Of a DNA stretch of 64,000 nt, positions 55,897-64,000 are shown piece after piece (within the stretch, counting starts at the first letter, position 1; the number at the start of each line of letters is the position of its first letter). A program made the translations under genes and the position numbers. The notes under the pieces are model-generated. The model was not told the origin of the DNA, ran no database searches, and saw nothing but the letters and a program-made list of their open reading frames with translations. Source of the DNA: Flavobacteriaceae bacterium LSUCC0859 (lineage in GTDB: Bacteria > Bacteroidota > Bacteroidia > Flavobacteriales > Flavobacteriaceae); NCBI GenBank assembly GCA_022239325.1, contig JAKOGP010000005.1, positions 1 through 64,000 on the forward strand. The letters are read 5' to 3'.

Positions 55897-56865
55897 TTAA
55901 AGTGGGAATTGATGAATAATATACAGATACCAAGGAATACCAAAAATAATATTCATGGGAAAGGTAATGGCCAGTGCCATGGGCACATACAAGCCAGGGT
56001 TGGCCTTAGGAGCTGCCAATTTCATGGCTGCAGGCACAGCTATATAAGACGCACTGGCTGCTAGCACCGTAAGAAGTAGCCTATTCCCATCTTGAGGACT
56101 AACCCAAAGACTGGCTGCCGCTACTAAACTTCCAATGCAAAGCGGTGTGAGAATTGCAAAACCAAAGGAAAACCAACCATTATCCCAAAAAGTCTTTAGT
56201 TTTCTCCCGCTGGTAATACCCATGTCCAATAAAAAAATAGACAGAAAACCTTTAAATAAATCTGTAGTAAAGGGGGCAATCCCCTCTGCTTGGCTGTCAC
56301 TGGCAATATAACCAATAACCAAACTACCCAGTATCATGAGTACACTACCATTGGTAAAAGCGTGCTTTACTAGGGCTGCTAAGTTAGATTTTTTAGTTGT
56401 TGTTTTGCGGTACAGAGAAATAAGCAAGACCCCTGCAATAATGGCTGGGGCCTCCATAAGAGCCATAACAGCTACCATATGCCCGCCAAAATGAATGCTG
56501 TGAGCTTCTAAAAAAGAAACTGCCGTAATGAAAGTAACCGCACTCACAGAACCATAGGCCGCTGCAATAGCCCCTGCGTTTTCTACCCCTAACTTATTTT
56601 TTACCAAGAAAAAGGCCAAAATCGGAATGAGTAAAGAAAGAGAGACTGCGGTAATAATCGTCCAAATTACTTCTGCTTCTATCTCAGAGTGGGATAGCTC
56701 TTGACCTCCTCTAAAACCAATGGAGAACAGGAGGTACAGGGTAATAAATTTTGAAGAATTTGAGGGGATTTCTAAATCACTTTTAAGTTGTACGGCCAAA
56801 AGACCTAGGCAAAAAAACAATAAAGAGGGGTTAGTGAGGTTGTCTGCTAAAAGTTTCCACTCCAA
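55897..56865 (-). CDS. Sodium-dependent bicarbonate transport family permease (SbtA-like)
   Basis: This 322-residue inner-membrane protein has about ten helices in the SbtA/DUF897 pattern: NPSLLFFCLGLLAVQLKSDL, FSIGFRGGQEL, AAAYGSVSAVTFITAVSFLE, GHMVAVMALMEAPAI, FLLDMGITSGR and SASYIAVPAAMKLAAPKANP. The family imports bicarbonate with sodium in cyanobacteria and is frequent in marine flavobacteria. The start codon is TTG at 56865, giving MEWKLLADNLTNPSLL; no in-frame ATG is nearby. Upstream is GH16 and downstream arsM on the same strand. Confidence 0.88.
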   Translation of the reverse strand: MEWKLLADNLTNPSLLFFCLGLLAVQLKSDLEIPSNSSKFITLYLLFSIGFRGGQELSHSEIEAEVIWTIITAVSLSLLIPILAFFLVKNKLGVENAGAIAAAYGSVSAVTFITAVSFLEAHSIHFGGHMVAVMALMEAPAIIAGVLLISLYRKTTTKKSNLAALVKHAFTNGSVLMILGSLVIGYIASDSQAEGIAPFTTDLFKGFLSIFLLDMGITSGRKLKTFWDNGWFSFGFAILTPLCIGSLVAAASLWVSPQDGNRLLLTVLAASASYIAVPAAMKLAAPKANPGLYVPMALAITFPMNIIFGIPWYLYIIHQFPL

Positions 56866-56992
56866 AATGTAAATATTTAATGGTTACATACTGGAGGGCA
56901 AAATTGAGAAACTTATCCTATATATTTTTATTTATATTTTTAATAAAAAACATAATAAATTATTATGCTTAAGTCTAATTTTTTTTGAAGAA

Positions 56993-57811
56993 CTATTGTA
57001 ATTGGTATACCCTAACAAAATCTACCTCCATTTGGTCTTGCGTAAAATCTGAGGCTACATCTCCGCCAAGACTCCCGCCCACAGCTACGTTGAGCAATAG
57101 ATACTGATCTGCCTTAAAAGGCCAAAAATCTATGGAACGATCTTGGGGCTCATAGGTGAAAAACACGGATCCATCTATGGTAAAATCTATTTTCTCTGGG
57201 GTCCAGATCATGCCGTAGTCATGAAAATTTTCTGTCACGTCTGTAACAGCTACTTGTTTTCTGGCTGGATCGTCACCATATCTGCCTCCTACATGCACCG
57301 CAGACTGTATGCTAAGATGGTCTTCAAAAAGCTGTTCCATAATATCTATCTCCCCACATTTTGGCCAACCTACCTCATTTAGGTTAGTGCCTAAAGCCCA
57401 TATGGCAGGCCAAGTGCCCTGCATTTTAGGAAGCTTGGCTCGCACCACCACTTTCCCATAGGTAAAATGAAATTTTGAATTAAAACGGGCAGAGGTAAAC
57501 TGCTGGGTGCTCCCATTGTGGGTATAGGCCTCTTTTTTAGCTATAATTTTAAGGGTCCCCTCACTCACTTGAGCATTCTCTATACGGTCTGTATAATGCT
57601 GCAGCTCATTATTATACCATCCGCCATTCTCAGGAGCTTCTGTCTCTAAAAACCATTTAGAAGCGTCTGGCAAACCAGGGGTGTCAAATTCGTCTGCCCA
57701 CACTAGGACGTATTCTTTAGACTTGGCCTCTCCCTTAGATTCTTGTTGTTTACAGGAAACTACAGAAAATAAACTAATAATTACAGTACAGAAAAAAAGG
57801 ATATGTTTCAT
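56993..57811 (-). CDS. GH16 beta-glucanase lipoprotein (laminarinase-like)
   Basis: The lipoprotein signal is MKHILFFCTVIISLFSVVSC. The GH16 active site is GEIDIMEQ with nucleophile Glu154, Asp156 and acid/base Glu159; NELQHYTDRIENAQ, QGTWPAIWALG and NFHDYGMIWTPEKI are further family motifs. GH16 enzymes with EIDIME and this length (272) mostly hydrolyse beta-1,3-glucan such as laminarin. The lipoprotein form places it on the cell surface. No TonB/SusD pair or other CAZymes except the amylase accompany it, so it is not part of a complete utilisation locus. Confidence 0.93.
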   Translation of the reverse strand: MKHILFFCTVIISLFSVVSCKQQESKGEAKSKEYVLVWADEFDTPGLPDASKWFLETEAPENGGWYNNELQHYTDRIENAQVSEGTLKIIAKKEAYTHNGSTQQFTSARFNSKFHFTYGKVVVRAKLPKMQGTWPAIWALGTNLNEVGWPKCGEIDIMEQLFEDHLSIQSAVHVGGRYGDDPARKQVAVTDVTENFHDYGMIWTPEKIDFTIDGSVFFTYEPQDRSIDFWPFKADQYLLLNVAVGGSLGGDVASDFTQDQMEVDFVRVYQLQ

Positions 57812-57826
57812 TCATAATGGGTTTGA

Positions 57827-57842
57827 GAGTATAAATATACTC
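57827..57842. promoter_or_regulatory. 16-bp inverted repeat between divergent GH16 and DsrE genes
   Basis: GAGTATA-AA-TATACTC, perfect 7-bp arms, centred in the 75-base gap. It could be an operator for either gene or for both. Confidence 0.4.
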
Positions 57843-57886
57843 GAAAACACTATATTTATACAGCCTACCTATTTAAAATTTTCAGC

Positions 57887-58426
57887 ATGAAAAACAGATT
57901 TCTTTTGGGGCTGATCCTAGTGCTTTTTAGCAGTCCTTTTACAAATGCCCAAGAGCTTGTAAATCCTGTCATTAAAAACTTTGGAACCATTGGCCAAGCA
58001 GACCTAGCTACAGAAAAACCAGACCCCAGCCTCCCCTACAATATAGTGGTAGACCTAGCAAGTGGTGAAGACAACAAAAGCAGCTTGTTATTTTCTTTAA
58101 ACAATGTAGCCAGGCTGTTAAATTTACACGTCATGGGAGGGGTCCCAAAAGAGAATCTTCATGTAGTAGTGGCTGTTCATGGAGGGGCCATATGGTCTGT
58201 ACTGAATAATGAGATGTATTATAAAAAATTTAAAACCGCCAACCCAAATATTGCATTGTACAAGGAACTACTAGATAGTGGGGTTAAAATTGTGGTTTGC
58301 TCCCAGTCTATGTTCAAAAGAAACATAGCCCCCTCAGAATTGGTAGAAGGCTTAGAGGTGGCCACCTCTGCTCTTACTACTCTTACCACCTATCAGTTAA
58401 AAGGATATGCCCTTTTAAAGTTCTAA
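57887..58426 (+). CDS. Exported DsrE-family protein
   Basis: A signal peptide (LLGLILVLFSSPFTNAQ) is followed by a DsrE/DsrF-like domain: YNIVVDLASGEDNKSSLLFSL, LHVVVAVHGGAIW, LYKELLDSGVKIVVCSQSM and LTTLTTYQLKGYALLKF. DsrE-type proteins transfer sulfur via a cysteine in TusD-like members. Here one Cys (in VVCSQSM) remains at the conserved position, and the protein is periplasmic, so a role in sulfur relay inside the cytoplasm is unlikely. The function is unknown. Confidence 0.82.
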   Translation: MKNRFLLGLILVLFSSPFTNAQELVNPVIKNFGTIGQADLATEKPDPSLPYNIVVDLASGEDNKSSLLFSLNNVARLLNLHVMGGVPKENLHVVVAVHGGAIWSVLNNEMYYKKFKTANPNIALYKELLDSGVKIVVCSQSMFKRNIAPSELVEGLEVATSALTTLTTYQLKGYALLKF

Positions 58427-58553
58427 AAACTTTTTTCTTAAACTAAACCCAGAAATGAGATATCTATTTTTGATTTGTGAAAGTTATTTCCTAATTCAAA
58501 TCACATAAATATGATTCTTTATTATAAAAGCCCTTGTATTTAGCTAACTTTAT

Positions 58554-60824
58554 GTGGTGGAAAATCTCCGTATTACAAGCCCTCTTTTAGAAAAGCTTCT
58601 GACGTCTATCAAACGACTTAAATGGTCTTTTTCCCTATTACTATTGGTGCTTGTGGTATGGTCTGGATACCTCTCTCTTTCTAATTTAAAAATAGACAAT
58701 GGACTGAGTCTTTGGTTCCTAGAAGATAATCCAAGTTATCAAAACTACATTAATTATCAAGAGACCTCTGGTTCCGATGAGATTATTATTGCGCTTATAC
58801 CAACTAACAAGCCCTTAGACAGCAGCCTAGTGGGTCGTTTGGAAGAGCTTTCCCAATTCCTAGAGCAAAAACCCTACATACAAAACACATGGAGCCTATC
58901 CAACGCTTCTTATCCTCTACTATGGGGAGATAGCTTACAATTCAAACCGCTTTACAGTTCCAAAAGAGCAAAAAGAAGTCAGGAAAAGCTACTAGAGCAA
59001 CTCCCTACCCTTAAAAAACTTCTGTTGGGACAGGACCAAAAACAACTCCTACTCTATATACAGCTGCAGCCCATTACAAGCATAGAGGCCCAGAGAAAAC
59101 AAATTATAAGGGAGATACGTCAGGCAGTAAGCTCCAGGTTTGAGACCGCCTCCCTAAGTGGTCCTCCCATTTTAAATGAAGCCTATAACGAGGGTGTTTT
59201 TAAAGAGAGTCTGTGGTTTGGGCTCCTTAGCATTTTTGTGATTTCCCTCATGCTGTGGTTCTTGCTTCCCCATAAAAAATACCTCCCAATGGTACTGGCG
59301 GCCATTGGGGTTCCCATTGTTATTTTATTTGGAATCACTTCTTTATTAGGCTTTAGTCTCAATATGATTTCCATGCTCATTCCGACCATTTTATTGGTAT
59401 ATACCGTATGTGACGCCGTTCATATCATAAACATATTTCATCGGATAGCTCTCAAATATCCAGAGATGGACCAAGTAGGCCTACTCGCTAAAAGCTTTCG
59501 TAAGAGTTTTGTACCCTGTAGCCTCACTACCCTAACTACTATTTTGAGTTATTTAGCCCTGAGTGTGTCTCCTTTACCCGCTTTTACCTCTATGGGCATG
59601 ATCACGGTATTGGGTTTACTTTTAAGCTTTGTGGGGGTCTATTTTATGGTGGCTTTAGGAGTATTTATTTTTAACATTCAAAAAAAAACCCAGATCCCTT
59701 CCGTCAAATCCAAAGACCCATTTACCTCCGTCATCCATTGGGTAGACCAGATAAGCAGCCAACATAAAAATACTATCATCGTGCTAAGCATGTTGGTTTT
59801 ATGTGGTGGAATACTAGCTCTGCTCCAAATTAAAATAGACACCAATTCCAAAGATCTTATGAGTGATGGTCAGGTGAAAGACGCCTTATTCCAAATTGAG
59901 GAACAAGTTGGAGGGAGCTCCAGACTGCAGCTCAATATCACATCTAAAACAGATGGAAACCCAAATGCTCCCTTTGTATTTAAGCCGCTTATGAATTTTC
60001 AAGAAGACTTAGAAGCTGTACCGCAAATTGGATCTGTTGTGTCCCTGATAAACCTGCAACGATTTTTGCAAAAAAGAAACCCACTCCTCCAAAGCAAACT
60101 TATAGATCTTAGTCCCACAGAAATCCCATTGGGTCAGATACTTCCTGCCAATTCATTTTTCCCAATAGTTTCCAAAGACGGAAAAACCGTATCCTTAAGT
60201 TTGAGTTTTAAGCAAATGAATACCTCAGAATTAGAGGTGCTTATAGAGCGCATAGAAGCTTTGTATGAAAAACATTTTGATAGCACCCATTTCGAGCTAG
60301 GTATTGAGGGATTTGCCACAGTGTACACCCAACTAAATAGATTTATTTTAAAAAGCCAGTTGTATTCCTTTCTGCTGGCCATTATTGGCAGTTTTATATG
60401 CCTACTGCTATTTGTAAAAAAACTAAAGACCAGTTTGCTTATCCTTTTGCCCAATCTCCTCCCCTTAGCCGTACTCATTTTGGCAATGGTAGTCCTTGAG
60501 ATTCCTTTAGGAGTTACTACGGCCATGATCACTCCCATTATGCTGGGCATTGTCATGGACGACAGCATTCATTTACTCTACCACTACAAACCTCAAAATA
60601 TACCGCCACGTCCAAGCCAGCAGCGCATTTCACAGTCTTTACACTATAATGGGAAGGCCTTATTCACGGCCACCCTTTCGCTAGTAGCTGGATTTTTAAT
60701 TATAGCTACCAGCGCTGTACCATCCGTAATAGACTTCGGAATACTATGTGTCATAACGGTGGCAAGTGCCCTAGTTTCAGATCTTTTCTTTATGAGCGCC
60801 CTACTTAAAAAGTATGACACATAG
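58554..60824 (+). CDS. MMPL/RND superfamily exporter
   Basis: This 756-residue inner-membrane protein has twelve helices in two halves, each with a large extracytoplasmic loop. Sterol-sensing/MMPL motifs are visible: YTVCDAVHIINIFHRI in the first half and GIVMDDSIHLLYHYK in the second. The second half repeats the fold (LLPNLLPLAVLILAMV). Such proteins export lipids, hopanoids or hydrophobic small molecules. No MFP or outer-membrane partner gene is adjacent. The start is GTG at 58554; the ATG two bases earlier is in a frame that stops after twelve codons. Confidence 0.85.
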   Translation: MVENLRITSPLLEKLLTSIKRLKWSFSLLLLVLVVWSGYLSLSNLKIDNGLSLWFLEDNPSYQNYINYQETSGSDEIIIALIPTNKPLDSSLVGRLEELSQFLEQKPYIQNTWSLSNASYPLLWGDSLQFKPLYSSKRAKRSQEKLLEQLPTLKKLLLGQDQKQLLLYIQLQPITSIEAQRKQIIREIRQAVSSRFETASLSGPPILNEAYNEGVFKESLWFGLLSIFVISLMLWFLLPHKKYLPMVLAAIGVPIVILFGITSLLGFSLNMISMLIPTILLVYTVCDAVHIINIFHRIALKYPEMDQVGLLAKSFRKSFVPCSLTTLTTILSYLALSVSPLPAFTSMGMITVLGLLLSFVGVYFMVALGVFIFNIQKKTQIPSVKSKDPFTSVIHWVDQISSQHKNTIIVLSMLVLCGGILALLQIKIDTNSKDLMSDGQVKDALFQIEEQVGGSSRLQLNITSKTDGNPNAPFVFKPLMNFQEDLEAVPQIGSVVSLINLQRFLQKRNPLLQSKLIDLSPTEIPLGQILPANSFFPIVSKDGKTVSLSLSFKQMNTSELEVLIERIEALYEKHFDSTHFELGIEGFATVYTQLNRFILKSQLYSFLLAIIGSFICLLLFVKKLKTSLLILLPNLLPLAVLILAMVVLEIPLGVTTAMITPIMLGIVMDDSIHLLYHYKPQNIPPRPSQQRISQSLHYNGKALFTATLSLVAGFLIIATSAVPSVIDFGILCVITVASALVSDLFFMSALLKKYDT

Positions 60825-60890
60825 TGCATTGAAGCTAGTAGGGCAGATTTATTCTACCAATTGAATTTATAGGTTAAAATTTAATGATTC

Positions 60891-61178
60891 TCAATGACCT
60901 GCCAGAGGGCTACCAAAGACCCCTACTGCCAATTCTGCCCACAGCAGTAAAAAAACTATAATAAGTAAGCTCAAATACCTCCAAAAGAGTTTCTTTTTTA
61001 ATCCTTTAAAGCGCAGGTACTGAATACTAAAACCCATGGCAAACAACAAAATACCAATCACTAAAAAATCAAATGGAGACCATACTACCTGATTTGAAAA
61101 AACCATTCCAAGAGCAGGAATACAAAGAAGAGAAACCGGGAGTAGGGCCAACAGAAGGCTCCTAGAAGTTAATTTCAT
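60891..61178 (-). CDS. Small membrane protein, 95 aa
   Basis: Three predicted membrane segments (about 7-26, 35-53, 66-87) separated by a short basic loop (LRFKGLKKKLFWR). I do not recognise a family. Codon usage and the ATG start with an orderly hydrophobic profile make it a believable gene. It is convergent with the exporter and divergent from the HupE/UreJ remnant. Confidence 0.55.
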   Translation of the reverse strand: MKLTSRSLLLALLPVSLLCIPALGMVFSNQVVWSPFDFLVIGILLFAMGFSIQYLRFKGLKKKLFWRYLSLLIIVFLLLWAELAVGVFGSPLAGH

Positions 61179-61254
61179 GAGTTAAAAATTTGATAAATCT
61201 AAGATAATACTTCTAAGATCGGACACCAACAATAGCTTTAACTTTAACAAAAAG

Positions 61255-61440
61255 TTGGAATATACTCTTTTTCTCATACGCCAAATCCATATGAAAGGTG
61301 CCAAACATATGCTCACTAGCTATGACCACCTCCTATTTCTGTTGGGCGTGGTATTTTATTTGTCAAAAATATCTGAGATTATCAGTTTTAATCTAGGTGT
61401 TGAACTCGGTCAAATCCTAGCCCTCATCCCAATGGTGTAA
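61255..61440 (+). pseudogene. Internally deleted HupE/UreJ-family remnant
   Basis: The frame from TTG 61255 encodes MKGAKHMLTSYDHLLFLLGVVF, which matches the start of the membrane domain of HupE/UreJ_2-type permeases (KGAEHxLTGYDHLLFLxG). After about 25 more residues the sequence jumps to SFNLGVELGQILAL, which in full proteins lies near the C-terminal helices, roughly 100 residues later. The central helices, and the N-terminal periplasmic domain of longer family members, are missing. This looks like an internal in-frame deletion with loss of function; a short expressed peptide cannot be excluded. Family identity is from pattern memory. Confidence 0.6.
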
Positions 61441-61490
61441 GCCATTAAATTCCTTGGCCAACATAAGCATTACCCAGCATTTTACAAGGA

Positions 61491-61967
61491 TCATTTTTCA
61501 GTCTTATGGAACTGCTCAGCCACCTGGTCGTAGGCCTCCCTGGTTAATACCTCAGTCCACTCGGTTTCCCCCTTGTAAATCGCTAAATAGGTAACGTCTT
61601 GTCCTTTGGACGATGCATGCCAATGCTCCGTTTGGGCCTTACACTTAATCACATCCCCTTCCTTAATCAGAATAGCGGGATTCCCTTTTTCCTGATAATA
61701 GCCAACTCCTGAGACCACAATAAGTATTTGAGAGTCTGTATGTTTGTGCCAATTCAGTGTAGAATTAGCCTTAAAAGTAGCTTTGGTAATGTTAAATGGC
61801 GTAGACGCATTGGTGCGCAACAAAGGATTAAGCCAAGCCTCACCCAAATAGTTAGTGTTTGGAGCTTTAAAACCTTCCTCCATATAAGAAGACACTTCAT
61901 ATGGATTAGTCTGTGTTTGAGCATATAGGGAGTTAACAATCAAGAAAATAGCAAATAATTTTTTCAT
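61491..61967 (-). CDS. Exported cupin-domain protein
   Basis: Signal peptide (LFAIFLIVNSLYAQ) plus a single cupin barrel: STPFNITKATFKANSTLNWHK, then HTDSQILIVVSG, VGYYQEKGNPAILIKEGDVI and TEHWHASSKGQDVTYLAIY. Metal-binding positions (His in WHKHT, the Gln/Glu region and His in EHWH) are present. Similar single-cupin proteins accompany carboxymuconolactone-decarboxylase domains and act on quinones or redox compounds, but the substrate here is open. 158 residues. Confidence 0.85.
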   Translation of the reverse strand: MKKLFAIFLIVNSLYAQTQTNPYEVSSYMEEGFKAPNTNYLGEAWLNPLLRTNASTPFNITKATFKANSTLNWHKHTDSQILIVVSGVGYYQEKGNPAILIKEGDVIKCKAQTEHWHASSKGQDVTYLAIYKGETEWTEVLTREAYDQVAEQFHKTEK

Positions 61968-62277
61968 TACAATAAGTGTTTAGTTAGAAATTGCTCTTGC
62001 ACTAGCCTTCGAATACCCCAATCACTTTTCGAGGTTTTTCAAAAATCAAACAGGTACTTCCCCATCTGACTATAAATTGAATTTAAACTTATTAATCACT
62101 AAAAAGAAAAAACCGCCACACTATAATAGTATAATAGTTTTATTTAGAATGGTGTTATGACTGGTTGCGGGGAAGTGTGTTAATTTTCAGAGTATATATA
62201 AAGGTTGAAAAGTGATATTAATTCATAAAAAAGCAAATATTTAGTCTTATTTAGAACCTAATTAATATTTGTTTTAA
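61968..62277. other. 310-base AT-rich intergenic region
   Basis: No gene is visible. It holds ACTTCCCC (62056-62063) and its inverse GGGGAAGT (62169-62176), a tandem ATAATAGT-ATAATAGT near 62125, and two TTATTTAGAA copies near 62142 and 62249. It marks the boundary to clearly AT-richer DNA on the right. Confidence 0.5.
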
Positions 62278-63657
62278 TCAAAAGTCCTGATAACCTAAAT
62301 CACTATTGAGTTTAAAAACATCCTCTGGATTAAAAGCATCTATAGAAACTATCTCTAGTTGTTTGTTAAGCAAGTCTACCTTTCTTTGATAATTTTGACT
62401 CCAATCCTCTAATGAAAATTCAAATGTTGATTTCATAGATTCAGATAATACTTTCATTGCGCTTAGAACAGCTTTTATCTGGTTTGGTATCCATTGAGTA
62501 ATAGGAGTTCCACCTGTTGCTTTAGGGTATGCGGTATTCTGCATAATATATTTTTGAACAAATTGCCAGTGACCATTTCTGAATAAGTATATTTCTTCAT
62601 AAACTTTCATCAATTCTTGCATGCCCAATTGATCGTCATCACAAATTAATCGATTTGCAAGAGGATTTTGTGACATTTGTTGTGTTAGTTCTGAAAAAAA
62701 CTTTTGAACACACATTGGTCTATATTGTCGAAGGTCCAATAAGTACTCTGTTAATTGGTTCTTGGGATAGTAATTTATTACTCCACTTACGATATCTGCT
62801 GTAGGGATAATATTGTCTTGAGCCCCTGTTTGACCTCTATATGCGTGAGGTACGTCCCACACTCCTTCATATAATAAACCATTTGGAAAAATATCGTCAT
62901 TCCCTTTTACACCCATTATAAAAACTCTGAAGTCGTTATAATGTTTCCAACGCGAGGCTTCCCACATTAATTTTCTTCGGTCATTCATTTTATGTAAAGT
63001 ATCGGCAAGTAACTTTACAGAATCATTTAATATTACTCCAGTTTTTTTGCTATCAACTATGGCAAAAACAGATTTAATCATGTCTGGAGAATACTGATTG
63101 ATATCAACATGAAGCATAATAAATCCTCGCTCATCATCCATGCCTGAAAATTTTACTGCCATGGATAAATTTGTCCATTCATATCCTCCTAGTTTGTCTA
63201 TTTTAACATAATTGCCTAAGCTATATGCATAATGATAGTCTATCCATGGATAAACTTCTAATTTTTCCGAAACGGCTACAAAAGGCTGTGCTATATTTTT
63301 TGGAAGTAAATCATGGGCTTTCCCATATTTACCTGTTTTCAAAAATGTATGGTGTGCTGGTGCTAAAGTATAGGCAGATGTTATAAAACTATAGGCCCTA
63401 AACAAAGAAGCTAAAACAAACTTATCAGTTTCTTTGCATACTAAATTTTTATAGTTTGTAATTTTTATTGCTTCAGCTTCAAACTCACCCTCAAAACTTA
63501 AAAGTCCTGGATTGCCATCTGGTTTTTTTATTGGCATATTATCTAACAATCTTTGTAATTCAGAGTACCTTTCAGGAAGAACCGATAGCGGCTCTGAAAT
63601 TGGCAAAAATCCATTTGTAGGATCTATTGAAAAAAAACCATCAGAAAATACCTTCAT
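62278..63657 (-). CDS. Indoleamine 2,3-dioxygenase-family haem protein
   Basis: The 459 residues follow the IDO fold in order: PISEPLSVLPERYSELQRLL near the N-terminus, DLLPKNIAQPFVAVSEKLEV (about 116-135), FRVFIMGVKGNDD, FPNGLLYEGVWDVPHAYRGQ, TGAQDNIIPTADIVSG, LDLRQYRPMCVQKFF and finally LFRNGHWQFVQKYIM, whose His is the expected proximal haem ligand. The family opens the indole ring of tryptophan with O2, or in related bacterial enzymes oxidises other aromatics. It is longer than human IDO1 (403) by a C-terminal extension. No kynurenine-pathway gene is adjacent, and NAD synthesis uses nadABC. The gene is AT-rich compared with the rest, suggesting transfer. Confidence 0.85.
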   Translation of the reverse strand: MKVFSDGFFSIDPTNGFLPISEPLSVLPERYSELQRLLDNMPIKKPDGNPGLLSFEGEFEAEAIKITNYKNLVCKETDKFVLASLFRAYSFITSAYTLAPAHHTFLKTGKYGKAHDLLPKNIAQPFVAVSEKLEVYPWIDYHYAYSLGNYVKIDKLGGYEWTNLSMAVKFSGMDDERGFIMLHVDINQYSPDMIKSVFAIVDSKKTGVILNDSVKLLADTLHKMNDRRKLMWEASRWKHYNDFRVFIMGVKGNDDIFPNGLLYEGVWDVPHAYRGQTGAQDNIIPTADIVSGVINYYPKNQLTEYLLDLRQYRPMCVQKFFSELTQQMSQNPLANRLICDDDQLGMQELMKVYEEIYLFRNGHWQFVQKYIMQNTAYPKATGGTPITQWIPNQIKAVLSAMKVLSESMKSTFEFSLEDWSQNYQRKVDLLNKQLEIVSIDAFNPEDVFKLNSDLGYQDF

Positions 63658-64000
63658 ATTGTTGTAAAAATATTAATTGCAACCAATTTAGATTTAAATA
63701 TAACAATAATTAACATGTTATAATGAGTAATTTGTTCAGGAATCATTTGAAAAAAGTCTTAATTATAATAACAGTTCGGAAAGAACAAAAATTGTGGATG
63801 CTCTATGTTTTCAAATTACTATATATCAACACTTTATTCAGTTATAAAATATTAACTGGTTAAATAAGTGGCTAAATGAGCATTTTAAAGTATCCTAAAG
63901 TTTGTTTGACAAAAGACAATAAAGCATTCGTATTATTTATTATTAACAATAAAAGATATAGGTTGTTTAATGGAAAAAGACACAAATCAAAAATGAAAAA
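63658..64000. other. AT-rich right-edge region
   Basis: No gene longer than a few codons is evident. The very end contains ATGAAAAA from 63993, which could be the first codons of a gene continuing outside the window. The ATG at 63970 stops after eight codons. Confidence 0.4.

Overview
The window reads as chromosomal DNA of a marine-type member of the Flavobacteriaceae (phylum Bacteroidota). Pointers are the many secreted proteins and lipoproteins with short N-terminal signals, TonB receptors carrying STN and carboxypeptidase-regulatory N-domains, DUF4249, DUF5916, DUF6503, DUF6146 and DUF6526 families, promoters of the Bacteroidota type (TTTG or TTG, about 19 bases, then TAnnTTTG), and a near-absence of Shine-Dalgarno sequences. 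I see no tRNA, rRNA, CRISPR array, integrase or intact insertion sequence; most of the window looks like stable chromosome rather than an island.

Layout. 1-3082: two adjacent secreted repeat proteins (a truncated beta-solenoid-like one at the edge and a phage-fibre-like one), neither starting with ATG, then a lipoprotein. 3160-7804: a PHP phosphoesterase and a tight four-gene 5-oxoproline operon (NRAMP-like permease, pxpA, pxpB, pxpC). 7891-11545: nadABC, de novo NAD synthesis from aspartate. 11641-20673: secreted hydrolases (zinc metalloprotease, beta-lactamase-like serine hydrolase, D-aminoacylase-like protein), a DUF5916 outer-membrane protein, and a small XRE/membrane protein/DUF6503 operon with a well-defined promoter and two operators. 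20833-23130: a PiT phosphate transporter with a PhoU-like tail. 23238-29505: an overlapping four-gene TonB receptor/DUF4249/MG2-like operon. 29520-36755: peptidase, amidase and lipoprotein genes. 36861-43874: pirin, a siderophore receptor with a PepSY membrane partner behind a large palindrome, DUF6526 and katG.

43924-48121 holds an M20 amidohydrolase/DUF6146 pair and an arsR-arsC-acr3 arsenic operon. 48198-57811 holds a TIM-barrel epimerase-like lipoprotein, a vanadium haloperoxidase-like lipoprotein, PEP carboxylase, and a co-directional run of GH16 laminarinase-like enzyme, bicarbonate permease, ArsM methyltransferase and GH13 alpha-amylase. The bicarbonate permease and PEP carboxylase fit together as anaplerotic carbon fixation, and the two glycosidases fit growth on algal glucans. 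57887-61967 holds a secreted DsrE protein, an MMPL/RND exporter, a small membrane protein, an internally deleted HupE/UreJ remnant and a cupin. 62278-63657, in visibly AT-richer DNA, encodes an indoleamine 2,3-dioxygenase-family haem enzyme.

The strongest leads for something not routinely described are the NRAMP-fold permease that has lost its metal ligands and sits with PxpABC, the STN receptor/DUF4249/MG2-like operon, the two non-ATG repeat proteins at the left edge, the well-formed operator sets at 15.4, 36.8 and 37.7 kb, and the isolated IDO-family gene. I found no clearly new multi-gene defence or mobile system.
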